From: an uncultured Christensenella sp.
GTDB lineage: Bacteria > Bacillota > Clostridia > Christensenellales > UBA3700
Length of the DNA stretch: 18,586 nt
Reading direction: 5' to 3'
Assembly: GCA_910584035.1 (NCBI GenBank)
Contig: CAJTZR010000030.1
Coordinates: 1-18,586 of the forward strand
Under the pieces are notes generated by a model. That model had not been told where the DNA came from and did not search any database. It was given only the letters and a program-made list of their open reading frames with translations. The translations under genes were made by a program, and so were the position numbers. Shown piece after piece: positions 1 to 8,575 of this stretch (position 1 is its first letter; each line of letters begins with the position of its first letter).

Positions 1-1
1 T

Positions 2-1513
2 TTAATTTTGATGGCATACATCATTATGATGATTGCTATCGCTGTTATCTGCCGTAAAAAAAGCCGTTCGCTTAATGATTTCTTTTTAGCGGGACGTGGT
101 TTAGGCGGTTGGATGACTGCATTTGCTTACGGCACTACTTACTTTAGTTCTGTTATTTTTGTTGGTTATGCTGGTAAGTTCGGTTGGACAATGGGACTTG
201 GTGCTATATGGATAGGTATTGGTAATGCGTTAATTGGTGCTTTACTTGCTTGGAAGATACTTGCAAAACGTACAAGACTTATGACACATAATCTTGGTGC
301 AAGCACTATGCCAGAATTTTTTGCAACTCGTTATAATGACAGAGGGTTAAAATTATTTTCAGCAATCATAATTTTTACATTTTTAATACCATATTCCGCA
401 AGTGTTTATCAAGGACTTGGCTATTTGTTTGAAATGGTGTTTGGAATAGACAGCATTTGGTGTATATTGATTATGGCAGCATTAACTGCGTTATATTTAT
501 TCTTTGGTGGATATTTTGCAACTGCGTTATCCGACTTTGTACAAGGTATTATAATGCTAATTGGTGTAGTAGTAATGGTATTCTTGTTAATGCGTGCTCC
601 CGAGGTCAATTGGGGTGAGGGACTTAGCAAACTTTGGACAGATGGTTTTGGACTTGTACCACAAGCTGGTGGTGGATTAGATTCACCGCTATTTAACTGC
701 ATTATACTTGTGCTTTTGACATCTTTTGGTGTTTGGGGGTTGCCTCAATCTGTGCATAAGTTTTACGCAGTTAAAAGTAACAAATCTATCAAGCAAGCTA
801 TGGTAGTTAGTACAATTTTCTGTTTGGTTATTGGTTTTGGTGCTTATTTTACTGGTTCATTGGGCAGATTATTCTTTGCGGAAGTTCCGGACGGCAATTA
901 TGATTTAATTGTGCCATTAATGTTGCAAAAGGCATTGCCTAGTGTTGTACTTGGTTTAATTGTAGTGCTTGTTTTATCTGCAAGTATGTCAACATTGGCA
1001 TCATTGTCGCTTTCTGGTGCGTCATCTGTGGCAGTAGATGCGTACAAAGGTTTTATCAAAAAAGATGCAACTGATAAACAAGTAAACTGGACATTGCGTG
1101 GGTTCTGCCTATTCTTTGTAATTGTATCCGTACTGCTTGCAGTATTCAAGATTACCGCAATTGTTACGCTAATGTCATTAAGTTGGGGCGTGCTTGCTGG
1201 TTGCTTTATTGGTCCTTATGTTTTAGGCTTATACAGCAAAAAAGTTAATAAATATGGTGCTTATGCGTCTATGGCAGCTTGTTTAGTAATAACATTGTTA
1301 CTTGTAATTGTATTTGGTGTTACTGAACCAAAAGCCAACGGCTTGACATTTAGCAATATGATTTCCGATGGTGTTAAACGTGCCCCTCTAATTGGTGTAA
1401 TATGTATGGCTGTAAGTCCTATTATTACCTATGTAGTAAGTTTGATTTTTAAAGATAAATCACTTGATGGCAATGCAATTATTGAACAAGTCAAAACAAC
1501 AGAATTGGAATAA
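2..1513 (+). CDS. Sodium:solute symporter (SSS family), 5' end cut by window edge
   Basis: An integral membrane transporter that would couple Na+ entry to uptake of a small solute; sugars, amino acids and sialic acid are known substrates of the family. The reading frame is open from base 2 and the first visible residues already lie in TM1, so the true start is probably just upstream. An in-frame TTG-ATG at 8-13 has no ribosome-binding site in the window. Family marks seen: LNDFFLAGRGLGGW after TM1, a TTYFSS segment in TM2, and SASMSTLASLSLSGASS in the middle, which matches the Ser/Thr-rich Na+-site helix of SSS proteins. About 13 hydrophobic segments fill 500 residues, the normal family length. 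The substrate cannot be read from sequence. Neighbouring glycoside hydrolases suggest a sugar, but they lie on the other strand, so this is only inference. Confidence 0.9.
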   Translation, partial: LILMAYIIMMIAIAVICRKKSRSLNDFFLAGRGLGGWMTAFAYGTTYFSSVIFVGYAGKFGWTMGLGAIWIGIGNALIGALLAWKILAKRTRLMTHNLGASTMPEFFATRYNDRGLKLFSAIIIFTFLIPYSASVYQGLGYLFEMVFGIDSIWCILIMAALTALYLFFGGYFATALSDFVQGIIMLIGVVVMVFLLMRAPEVNWGEGLSKLWTDGFGLVPQAGGGLDSPLFNCIILVLLTSFGVWGLPQSVHKFYAVKSNKSIKQAMVVSTIFCLVIGFGAYFTGSLGRLFFAEVPDGNYDLIVPLMLQKALPSVVLGLIVVLVLSASMSTLASLSLSGASSVAVDAYKGFIKKDATDKQVNWTLRGFCLFFVIVSVLLAVFKITAIVTLMSLSWGVLAGCFIGPYVLGLYSKKVNKYGAYASMAACLVITLLLVIVFGVTEPKANGLTFSNMISDGVKRAPLIGVICMAVSPIITYVVSLIFKDKSLDGNAIIEQVKTTELE

Positions 1514-1671
1514 AGTGTTTAAAGTAAATAATAAATCTTTACATACTAAATAATAAATTTTATGAATTTGGTAATATGTTTTACAAAATAGTTATTAAAT
1601 TTTTATAAAATCGATAATAAATCTTTAAAATATGTTTAAAAATTTTGTAAATTTAATAGTAAACAAAAAAT

Positions 1672-1704
1672 AAAAACCAGTTGCAAATCGTGCAACTGGT
1701 TTTT
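1672..1704. terminator. Bidirectional intrinsic terminator between convergent genes
   Basis: A perfect 14-bp inverted repeat (arms 1672-1685 and 1691-1704, loop AATCG) has a GC-containing core (CCAGTTGC/GCAACTGG) flanked by A's on one side and T's on the other. It lies between the symporter stop (1513) and the leftward gene stop (1770), so it can end transcription from both directions. Confidence 0.92.
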
Positions 1705-1769
1705 AAATTAAAATATCATTTTACAAATATTAAAATATTGTATTATCATTTTTTTAATTGAATAGAATT

Positions 1770-2792
1770 TTATATTTTTATATCAACATAAATAGGCAAG
1801 TGGTCGGAAATTCTACTTGTTCTATCTTCATTGTTATGAAAGTAATCGGATGTTAGCACATTAAATGTAAGTACTTTTGCATAAGGTGCATTTGTCATAA
1901 ATATATGGTCCCAAGTTGGGTCGTTATATAAGTAATTACGTGTGTTGCTAAATTTACGCTCAATGTCAGGTATAAATTTTGTATCTACATATTTAGTAAC
2001 AATTTTTTCATATGCAAAACTAGCACAAGCTTTACCATAGCATTTATAGTAAGTTAAATCATTTTCAGCTTTATACTCATTACCAGTAAAATAGCTATTT
2101 TCGTGTTCCATTGAGTTATAGTCGCCAGTCATTAATATAGGTACATTTGGATATTTAGCTGTTAAGCTATCCACAAGCTCAAATAATTCCTCAACTTGAC
2201 TTAACATTATACTTTTTTCTTTTTCATAGTCTTTCATTCGTATTAAGTTTAGGTGAGTGGAAGTTACTATAATTTTTTTACTATCAGCTTTATTTTCAAA
2301 TACACCATATGTAACTGCACGGCAACCATTTTTATCGCCTTGACTGTATTTTTTCAAACCGCTTTCTATAAGAGTTAGCTTATCTTTATTGTAAATTATT
2401 GCGGAGCGATTTTCCATAAATAAAGAGTTTTTAGGCTCAATAACCTCATAATTTTCTAATTGTGGCAATAGGTATTTGTACCAATCGCTACACATTTCTT
2501 GCATACCAATTACATCTGGTGTGTAATGTTTAATTGCCTCGGCAAAGCGGTGGGCACGTGGTTTAACTGGTTCGCCACCCCAATCTTTAATATGCACAAG
2601 TACATTTGCCGACATTATCCTCAACGCATTATCGTCTAGTCTGCTGTTATCCTCTTGCCATAATGAGATAAACTCGCTATCGTCAAAAACATAGCAGTCT
2701 TTTGCATTCAGTTTACAGCTTGTAAGCAAACAAGTTGTCATTATTATCAACGTTATCATTGATAAAAGCAATATAAATTTTCTTTTTTTCAT
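1770..2792 (-). CDS. Endonuclease/exonuclease/phosphatase-fold lipoprotein
   Basis: A secreted, membrane-anchored metal-dependent hydrolase of the DNase I/synaptojanin/sphingomyelinase superfamily (PF03372-like). The N-terminus is a lipoprotein signal: basic MKKRKF, a hydrophobic stretch, then LLTSC as the lipobox with the Cys as first mature residue. Catalytic motifs appear in the usual order: LRIMSANVL, VIGMQEM (metal-binding Glu), STHLN, MTGDYNS (GDxN), TWDHIF and the terminal SDHLPI. The ATG at 2792 is preferred over the ATG at 2807 because GGGGA lies 5 nt before it and nothing lies before the other. About 340 residues is a normal length. The substrate is unknown: phosphodiesters of nucleic acids, inositol phosphates or sphingolipids all use this fold. 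It lies 72 bp downstream of the six-hairpin glycosidase on the same strand, so the two are probably co-transcribed. Confidence 0.88.
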   Translation of the reverse strand: MKKRKFILLLSMITLIIMTTCLLTSCKLNAKDCYVFDDSEFISLWQEDNSRLDDNALRIMSANVLVHIKDWGGEPVKPRAHRFAEAIKHYTPDVIGMQEMCSDWYKYLLPQLENYEVIEPKNSLFMENRSAIIYNKDKLTLIESGLKKYSQGDKNGCRAVTYGVFENKADSKKIIVTSTHLNLIRMKDYEKEKSIMLSQVEELFELVDSLTAKYPNVPILMTGDYNSMEHENSYFTGNEYKAENDLTYYKCYGKACASFAYEKIVTKYVDTKFIPDIERKFSNTRNYLYNDPTWDHIFMTNAPYAKVLTFNVLTSDYFHNNEDRTSRISDHLPIYVDIKI

Positions 2793-2838
2793 AATTCCCC
2801 AAACCATTTACTATTTTTAAATTTAAAATAAAAATATT

Positions 2839-2863
2839 ATTTACAAGTTTATGTGTTGTAAAT
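2839..2863 (-). other. Small intergenic hairpin between glycosidase and lipoprotein genes
   Basis: ATTTACAA (2839-2846) and TTGTAAAT (2856-2863) form a perfect 8-bp stem with a 9-nt loop, 2 nt after the stop of the upstream gene. On the leftward transcript it is followed by AATATTTTTATTTT. The stem is AT-rich and weak, so it may be a partial terminator or an mRNA-processing site that lowers expression of the lipoprotein. It could also be a chance AT palindrome. Confidence 0.35.
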
Positions 2864-2864
2864 T

Positions 2865-4820
2865 TTATAGTTCAATTTCAAAATTCTTTCCGTCAAAATT
2901 TAATGTTATTCCGTTGTGGGTTATTTGCAAGTCATAACCAGACTTTTTGCGTGTAACCTTAATATCAATAAATTTTCCAGCAAATTTGATATTGTTACAT
3001 TCCATACTATCCCAAGTTTTTGGTAGATTTGGTGTAATTGTAAATTTACCAAAACCAGTTGGACGTATTCCAAGTATACCTTCTGTGAAAACTCTTAAAT
3101 ACAAGCCACTTTCCGCTGATAATTGAGCTTGATTGCCTTCAGGGAATGCCTCTACCGAATATGGAATATGTTCGCCAAGCAATCTTGCAGTGCTGAATTT
3201 TTCCAACAATTCCAGTGCGTCAGTGCTATACCCAGCGTTAAACAAGCCACGTAGAGTATATAAAGTTGACCTATCCCAAAATGTTTTATCACCACTTGCT
3301 GAAAGTAACCCCTCTGCCATACGCAATTTAGGTGAGAGTAAAGCGTCTTTTGTAGCTTTGCTACGTTCAAAAATACCTACTACCATTGGCATTGATATCC
3401 AAGACCTTAATTTTGGTTCTTCCTCACAATACATAAATGTTGCATAACCCTCAACATTTTTGCTAAAATATGTTACTATATTTTCTTTTAATGTGTTAGC
3501 AATGTTGGTACAGTATTCTGCTTTTTCAGTATTGCCCAATTCCTTATGTATATAACTTGCACTAATTAATGCATCATATGCAAGGGTAGATGTGCATAAG
3601 TTTGCTTTGCCAGATTCCAATCTATTTTCCAATTCGTCACTATCTGAAGCAATTACACCATTGCTATTAGTTTGTGATATTGTATAAGTTAAACTTTTAT
3701 CAACAAGCTCAATAAAGTTTTCCGCTGTCTTTTCATCTCCATAAGTCAATAGAAAGCGAGTTAAACCATATGCGTACATTGCACTATCGCCTCTATCACC
3801 AGCTCCGTGCCAAATGTCATCACCTTCAGCAACAATACTTGTAATTACTGCTTTGTCAGTGGCTACATATTTGCGATACATTTCATAACAATTAATACTT
3901 TGTTCCTCACCCGTTTGGTAACCTAAATATCCAAATAGTGGATTTACATATTCGCATTGGTCATTTGTCCACAATGCAGCATAGTAATTTCCGCCACCAG
4001 GGGAATGCATAAGTCCGCTTTTTGTTTGGAAAATACTTTCGCTTGCACGAATTTTTGCATAACGTGACATTAAATTTATATTTTCATTTGGAGTTTTGAT
4101 AACAAGTAAATTATCCATTGTAGCAATAAATTGCTCACGCAACTCTTGCTCTTTGTCATAGTTTAATTTAAACTCTTCATTTAAACGTGTAGCACAATAA
4201 GCTATATTTACAATTTTGCTTGCACCAGCAGCTAATTCCACAGCATTATCATAAATTGTTGTAAAAATATTGTATCTTTCACGATTTGCACCATATCTTG
4301 GAGCAGTTATTTGTGCTTTATCTAAACTTGAAAGTTGAATATGTTCAGTTGCATTGCCAGTATTTGTGATAGTTATTCTTTCAATCAAAGCTTTGTTAGT
4401 GGTTGCAGGGAAAAATTGACGTTGTATTTTTACTTTGCCAATACTTGATAATATTTTTAGTGTGCCATCAAAAATAAAATCTTTTACAATCTCTTTATTT
4501 TTGTTGTTGGTTGATATTTTTACACCGCAAAAGTTATGGTCAAGAGAGCCACTTGTATTGTTAGGGTAGCACCTTAGTGTTGGAAATACAACGTGTAACA
4601 TTAATCGTAGTTCGCCATTTTGTTTAGCACCATAGCTAATTATACTCGATGTGAAAAAGGATGACATTTCTATATGATTAGCATATTCGGTATTATTTTT
4701 AACGCTATAAACAATGCTTTTTCCATCAGTGCCAATATAGTGTTTTGTGTTGGTGAATGGTTTATTAATTTTTGCCCAATTTGCAAATCTTGCTATCCTA
4801 GGTCTTTTAATTTGAAACAT
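2865..4820 (-). CDS. Six-hairpin glycosidase-like protein, family unassigned
   Basis: A probable cytoplasmic carbohydrate-active enzyme; no signal peptide is visible. Residues 1 to about 230 look like a beta-sandwich rich in Thr, Ser and Asn. The rest is an alpha-helical region with the look of an (alpha/alpha)6 barrel: LWTNDQCEYVNPLFGYLG near residues 283-300, then HGAGDRGDSAMYAYG near 338-352, and SAESGLYLRVFTEGILGIRP near the C-terminus. The last motif is typical of alpha-L-rhamnosidase-type and related six-hairpin enzymes, and a small C-terminal beta domain follows it. I cannot assign a CAZy family or the catalytic acid and base. The ATG at 4820 is chosen because GGGGGA lies just before it; the ATG at 4832 has no ribosome-binding site. 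It is probably first in an operon with the lipoprotein downstream. Confidence 0.8.
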   Translation of the reverse strand: MFQIKRPRIARFANWAKINKPFTNTKHYIGTDGKSIVYSVKNNTEYANHIEMSSFFTSSIISYGAKQNGELRLMLHVVFPTLRCYPNNTSGSLDHNFCGVKISTNNKNKEIVKDFIFDGTLKILSSIGKVKIQRQFFPATTNKALIERITITNTGNATEHIQLSSLDKAQITAPRYGANRERYNIFTTIYDNAVELAAGASKIVNIAYCATRLNEEFKLNYDKEQELREQFIATMDNLLVIKTPNENINLMSRYAKIRASESIFQTKSGLMHSPGGGNYYAALWTNDQCEYVNPLFGYLGYQTGEEQSINCYEMYRKYVATDKAVITSIVAEGDDIWHGAGDRGDSAMYAYGLTRFLLTYGDEKTAENFIELVDKSLTYTISQTNSNGVIASDSDELENRLESGKANLCTSTLAYDALISASYIHKELGNTEKAEYCTNIANTLKENIVTYFSKNVEGYATFMYCEEEPKLRSWISMPMVVGIFERSKATKDALLSPKLRMAEGLLSASGDKTFWDRSTLYTLRGLFNAGYSTDALELLEKFSTARLLGEHIPYSVEAFPEGNQAQLSAESGLYLRVFTEGILGIRPTGFGKFTITPNLPKTWDSMECNNIKFAGKFIDIKVTRKKSGYDLQITHNGITLNFDGKNFEIEL

Positions 4821-4878
4821 AATTTCCCCCATTTGAATTGTTTGCTATAATTTTTTATTTATATCTTTTTAAAACAGC

Positions 4879-4906
4879 ATTTGCGATAAAAATTATTATC
4901 GCAAAT
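4879..4906. promoter_or_regulatory. Perfect dyad upstream of the six-hairpin glycosidase (operator or terminator)
   Basis: ATTTGCGATAA (4879-4889) and TTATCGCAAAT (4896-4906) are exact inverted repeats around a 6-nt centre, 59 nt upstream of the chosen start codon at 4820. The flanks lack a clean run of T on either strand; the leftward strand has GCTGTTTT. An operator for a dimeric regulator therefore fits at least as well as a terminator for the GH95 gene upstream. No regulator gene lies next to it. Confidence 0.5.
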
Positions 4907-5316
4907 TATTGTTAGATTTTAAATATATAAGGCATTGTTGTACAATCAATTTCATTACAAAAATATATCTATAAGTATGAGCGTTCACAAATTTAAATAA
5001 AACTAACGCTTTTTAAATCATCAGCTGTTGTGTTAATTTTAATTAGTTTATACTGCAAATTTTATTGCTTTTTTAATTTATCTGCTAATTTTAATAGTAA
5101 CTTGATTTTTATACTATTTTATTTAATAGCAGTCCAGTACAAAAATGTCTATTCATTTGGTTTGCAATACTTTGCAATTTTCTTGTAGCCTTAATTAAAT
5201 AAGTTTTTGTTAGTAATTTTAATTTAAATTTGTGTTTAAATATGTAGTTGTGAATTGTTATTTTTTATCAATTATCTATAATAAATAAACAAAAATTTTT
5301 CATTAAGCATATACAA
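4907..5316. other. AT-rich spacer between two glycosidase genes, no gene seen
   Basis: About 410 bases without a convincing coding frame, ribosome-binding site, RNA gene or strong hairpin. A leftward promoter for the 4820 gene should lie here; TTGATT at about 4943-4948 (reverse strand) followed by AT-rich sequence is possible but weak. No obvious terminator follows the GH95 stop codon. Confidence 0.5.
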
Positions 5317-7533
5317 TTAATCAATCAATTGAACATTTTCAAGCACTATGCCGTCTTGTAAATGTAGATTTTTTAATTTAATAGGTTCGCCTATAACTTT
5401 TAAAGATTGAACTTTGCCGTCTTTCCAAGTAAATGATAATTCATTTGCTGTTGATGTGCGAATATTATGTATTTCTCCATCTTTCATCATTTTAGGTAGA
5501 GCAGGTAATAGTTCAATAACTCCGTCTTCCTCTGTTACAAGTAGCTCATTGATTGCAGATAGAAAACCAAAATTGCCGTCAATTTGGAAAATGCGTGGTG
5601 GGTGAGAGTCAAACAGATTATTAAAGAAAGATGATTTAATCATTTTTTTAATTATTTCTTCTGCAGTGTCAGCCTTTCTTAATCTTCCAGCTAGACATAT
5701 GCCCCAAGCTGAACTCCAACCTATAAAATTAGAAGCATTTTCTATGCGTGTGTTATATAGATTTTCAACCCACTCTTTTTCTTGCGGATTTCTGTAGTAA
5801 CCAATCACTTTAGCTGGATAAAAGGCATAAAGTGGAGAAAAGTGTCTATGACCTTTTTCAGGCATTATGTAATCAGTACTCCATTCATTTAAACAGCCAT
5901 TTTCAGCACAAGTGAAAGGTCTTAATTTGCTAAGTCTAAATTCAACTTTTTTCAATAGTTCAGCATCTTGACTATATTCTTTAAAATTAGTAAACAATTG
6001 CCTAATTAACCCTAAGTCAAAAGCACTTGCATAGTCTACGCTAACTTTTGCACGATTTTTTATAAAAGAAGCTTCTGGCGATGTGGAAGGGCAAGTAATA
6101 TATTCGCCATTACGCAAAATCAAAAAGTCTAAAACAAATCTAACTGCTTGAGTAGTAATTTTTTGAATATTATTACGATATTCTTCCATATTACCATATC
6201 TTAAATGCTCATAAAGCTCATTTGCAAGCCATACACCACAAAGTGGTGAAAACATATAAGAGCAGTTGCCTTTTACAGGTGCAGTTTTACGCCATATGTC
6301 CACATTGTGGTTGCAAGTAAAACCATCACAATTGTAATTTATATGAGCAGTGCTTTTGCCGTGTCGCATAACTTCAAAAGCTAAGCGTACAAAAGGCTCA
6401 GCACAATCAGTTAAATTACATTGGCTCATACCCCAATAATTCATTTCAGTGTTGATATTAGTAGTGTAGTTACTTGACCAAGCTGGCTGTAAATCTTTGT
6501 TCCAAATACCTTGTAAATTGCTAGCACTTCCACCAGCTCGGCTTGATTGGATTAGCAAATACTTGCCATAGTTATAAATAAGTTCCACAATATCATTGTT
6601 TATTATGCCAGACTTTGCATCTTTAAGCAATTTGTTTGTTGGAATATTTGTTTTGCATTTTAAATCAATAGATTGCTTTGAATATATTGAGTTATAATCG
6701 GATATATGATTTTGCTTAATTTCCTCATAATTTCCGTTCAGTTTGTTTAAAGTATTCCAAGCTAAATCAAAAGCATAATTTCTTGATGTTTTTGGCATTT
6801 TATCATAACCAACAAAACCTGTAGCAGTTGTAAAATAAATTGTAATTTCCGTTGCTTTTGCAACTAAAACAGAGTTTTTATTTGTTGATATAGTGCCGTT
6901 TGTTACAATTTTTGCTGAAAGACAAAAACTCATTCCTTTCCCCTCAGTATAAATTGTAGCTTTTCTACCTTTTAAGTAGTGTGGTGGCGTAAAATCGGGT
7001 GCATTACCTAAAATATTAAAGTTACCATCATTTGTATTGATTTCATATTTTAGTTTAGACTTACCTTTTAAAGTAATACTAATTGGTGTTTTTGATGTAA
7101 TTTTATAAACAAAAACTTTATCTGGAAAACTAACGAAAGCCTCCCTCTCTATAGTACTAGTAGATATGTTCATTAATGCGTTTGCAATGTCTAAACTCCT
7201 AGAATAGTTTTGTTTATCATTATTAAAGAATTTAATGTCAACTTCACCTAAAGGTAAATATGCATCACTATAATCACCAATAAATCTTTTTTCAATAATT
7301 TTTTGAGCGGCAAGGTTTTCACCCGCCATAATTAAATCTCTTACTTCATCTAAATATTCCAAACATTCGGGATTATCTTGATTTTTAGGATAACCTGACC
7401 ATAAATTGGAATCATTAAATAATAATTTCTCTGATTTTATGCCACCATACACCATAACACCAGTATGTCCATTACCCATTGGCAACGCATCTGTCCATTT
7501 CTTGGCAGGTGACAAGTAAAATAATTTATTCAT
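5317..7533 (-). CDS. GH95 family alpha-L-fucosidase / alpha-L-galactosidase
   Basis: An inverting exo-glycosidase that removes terminal alpha-1,2-linked L-fucose, or in some members L-galactose, from host glycans or plant xyloglucan. It is full length (738 residues) with the GH95 hallmarks: DALPMGNGHTGVMVYGG near residue 15, NDSNLWSG, YLPLGEVDIKF, then SSRAGGSASNLQGIW, NYTTNINTEMNYW (Asn359 and Asn361), CPSTSPE (Glu487, proposed acid), GHRHFSPLYAFYP and QIDGNFG (Asp652, proposed base partner). These align with Asn421, Asn423, Glu566 and Asp766 of the Bifidobacterium bifidum enzyme as I recall it. Thr357 stands where fucosidases often carry His, which may shift the preference to L-galactose. 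There is no signal peptide, so it probably acts on imported oligosaccharides. GAGG lies 6 nt before the ATG at 7533. Confidence 0.93.
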   Translation of the reverse strand: MNKLFYLSPAKKWTDALPMGNGHTGVMVYGGIKSEKLLFNDSNLWSGYPKNQDNPECLEYLDEVRDLIMAGENLAAQKIIEKRFIGDYSDAYLPLGEVDIKFFNNDKQNYSRSLDIANALMNISTSTIEREAFVSFPDKVFVYKITSKTPISITLKGKSKLKYEINTNDGNFNILGNAPDFTPPHYLKGRKATIYTEGKGMSFCLSAKIVTNGTISTNKNSVLVAKATEITIYFTTATGFVGYDKMPKTSRNYAFDLAWNTLNKLNGNYEEIKQNHISDYNSIYSKQSIDLKCKTNIPTNKLLKDAKSGIINNDIVELIYNYGKYLLIQSSRAGGSASNLQGIWNKDLQPAWSSNYTTNINTEMNYWGMSQCNLTDCAEPFVRLAFEVMRHGKSTAHINYNCDGFTCNHNVDIWRKTAPVKGNCSYMFSPLCGVWLANELYEHLRYGNMEEYRNNIQKITTQAVRFVLDFLILRNGEYITCPSTSPEASFIKNRAKVSVDYASAFDLGLIRQLFTNFKEYSQDAELLKKVEFRLSKLRPFTCAENGCLNEWSTDYIMPEKGHRHFSPLYAFYPAKVIGYYRNPQEKEWVENLYNTRIENASNFIGWSSAWGICLAGRLRKADTAEEIIKKMIKSSFFNNLFDSHPPRIFQIDGNFGFLSAINELLVTEEDGVIELLPALPKMMKDGEIHNIRTSTANELSFTWKDGKVQSLKVIGEPIKLKNLHLQDGIVLENVQLID

Positions 7534-8061
7534 AAATCCTCATTTTATGTTATCGGAGCATAAAAATACCGCACATTCTACTATGTAGTTTGTACGGAAA
7601 ATTTTTGATATAAAGAAACTATGGGGTTTTATGCGTATGCCTCAATATTTAAGAAAATGTATGCAGTTGTATTTTAGGCGTATAAAGTTAGTATAATAAA
7701 TGTGCTTAGCTTGCCTAAATTTAGTAAGCATTAAAATATTGTTAAGTTTTTTACATTATCAAAATGTAGTTATATATATAAACATAGCTTTAAGCTATTA
7801 AAACGCAACTTAATTATTATGTCTTGATTAAATCAAAACAAAATTTCTATATTCAAAAATTTGCTTCCGCTTTTATCAATTAATTATATGCATAAGATTA
7901 CTTTTAATCTATGTAGCTATATTATATCATACATTTTTTAAAAAGTAAATAGATATTTGCATATTTATATAAATATATGTCAATTTAGTAGAATAAAGTA
8001 CTAAAATCTATTTTGCGTGGAATTATTTTGTCTAAAAATATATAAGTAATGTGATTTTTGA
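7534..8061. other. Divergent spacer between GH95 gene and luxS, no gene seen
   Basis: About 530 bases holding the upstream regions of two divergent genes. The part at 7560-7700 is somewhat richer in G and C than the rest. Two palindromes stand out: TGCTTA/TAAGCA enclosing CTAAATTTAG (about 7703-7730), and ATAGCTT-T-AAGCTAT (7784-7798). Either could be a regulator site for GH95. No convincing leftward promoter or coding frame was found. Confidence 0.45.
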
Positions 8062-8090
8062 TTGATAATTTGCAAATTTTATGCTAAAAT
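8062..8090 (+). promoter_or_regulatory. Sigma-A-type promoter of luxS
   Basis: TTGATA (8062-8067), a 17-nt spacer and TAAAAT (8085-8090) lie about 60 nt before the luxS ATG at 8153. This promoter overlaps the longer in-frame start at 8081 and so argues against that start. Confidence 0.7.
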
Positions 8091-8152
8091 ACCATTATAA
8101 AATTATTTTAATGATAAAAATAAATTTTAAAAGAAATAAAAAGGAAATAAAT

Positions 8153-8575
8153 ATGGAAAAAATTAAGTCTTTTACTATTGACCACGATATTCATAAAATA
8201 GGTTTTTATTTGAGTGGTGTCAGCAATAATCTTTATACTTATGATTTAAGATTTAAAACGCCAAATGGCGGTGATTATATGGATAATGCAAGTATGCACA
8301 CTATAGAACATCTTTTTGCTACTGTAGTTAGAAATTCTACGCAAAAAGATAACGTTGTATACTTTGGACCAATGGGTTGCAGGACGGGTTTTTACTTAAT
8401 TCTACATAATGTAGAACTTGATGAGGCAAAAGACTTAGTTGCACAATGTATTAAAAAGTGTTTGGAATTAGACTTTATACCAGGTAATTCAAGGAAAGAA
8501 TGTGGCAATTATTTGGAACACGATTTACAAGGTGCAAAACAATTGCTTAGCGAGTATTTAAAAATATTTGGGTAA
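8153..8575 (+). CDS. luxS: S-ribosylhomocysteine lyase LuxS
   Basis: Cytosolic metalloenzyme that splits S-ribosylhomocysteine into homocysteine and DPD, the precursor of autoinducer-2, within the activated-methyl cycle. The 140-residue protein carries all key features: the metal-binding MHTIEH (His49, His53), the catalytic Cys76 in FGPMGCRTGFY, and the third metal ligand Cys117 in ECGNYLEHDL. The ATG at 8153 is chosen because AAGGA lies 9 nt upstream and the family N-terminus (KSFTIDHDI) starts here. The longer frame from 8081 would begin inside the promoter. The length is at the short end of the family (about 150-160). No mtnN (pfs) or methionine gene is adjacent, so the gene seems monocistronic. 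Whether AI-2 is used for signalling or is just a by-product cannot be told. Confidence 0.96.
   Translation: MEKIKSFTIDHDIHKIGFYLSGVSNNLYTYDLRFKTPNGGDYMDNASMHTIEHLFATVVRNSTQKDNVVYFGPMGCRTGFYLILHNVELDEAKDLVAQCIKKCLELDFIPGNSRKECGNYLEHDLQGAKQLLSEYLKIFG

Noticed and set aside
7630..7700. Possible 22-residue basic peptide (MRMPQYLRKCMQ...) with GGGG upstream
   Set aside because: Two overlapping frames look equally plausible, there is no promoter and the length is within chance for this region.
8081..8152. Longer luxS start
   Set aside because: It overlaps the promoter -10 box and adds a Lys/Asn/Ile-rich stretch absent from LuxS; the ATG at 8153 has a ribosome-binding site.
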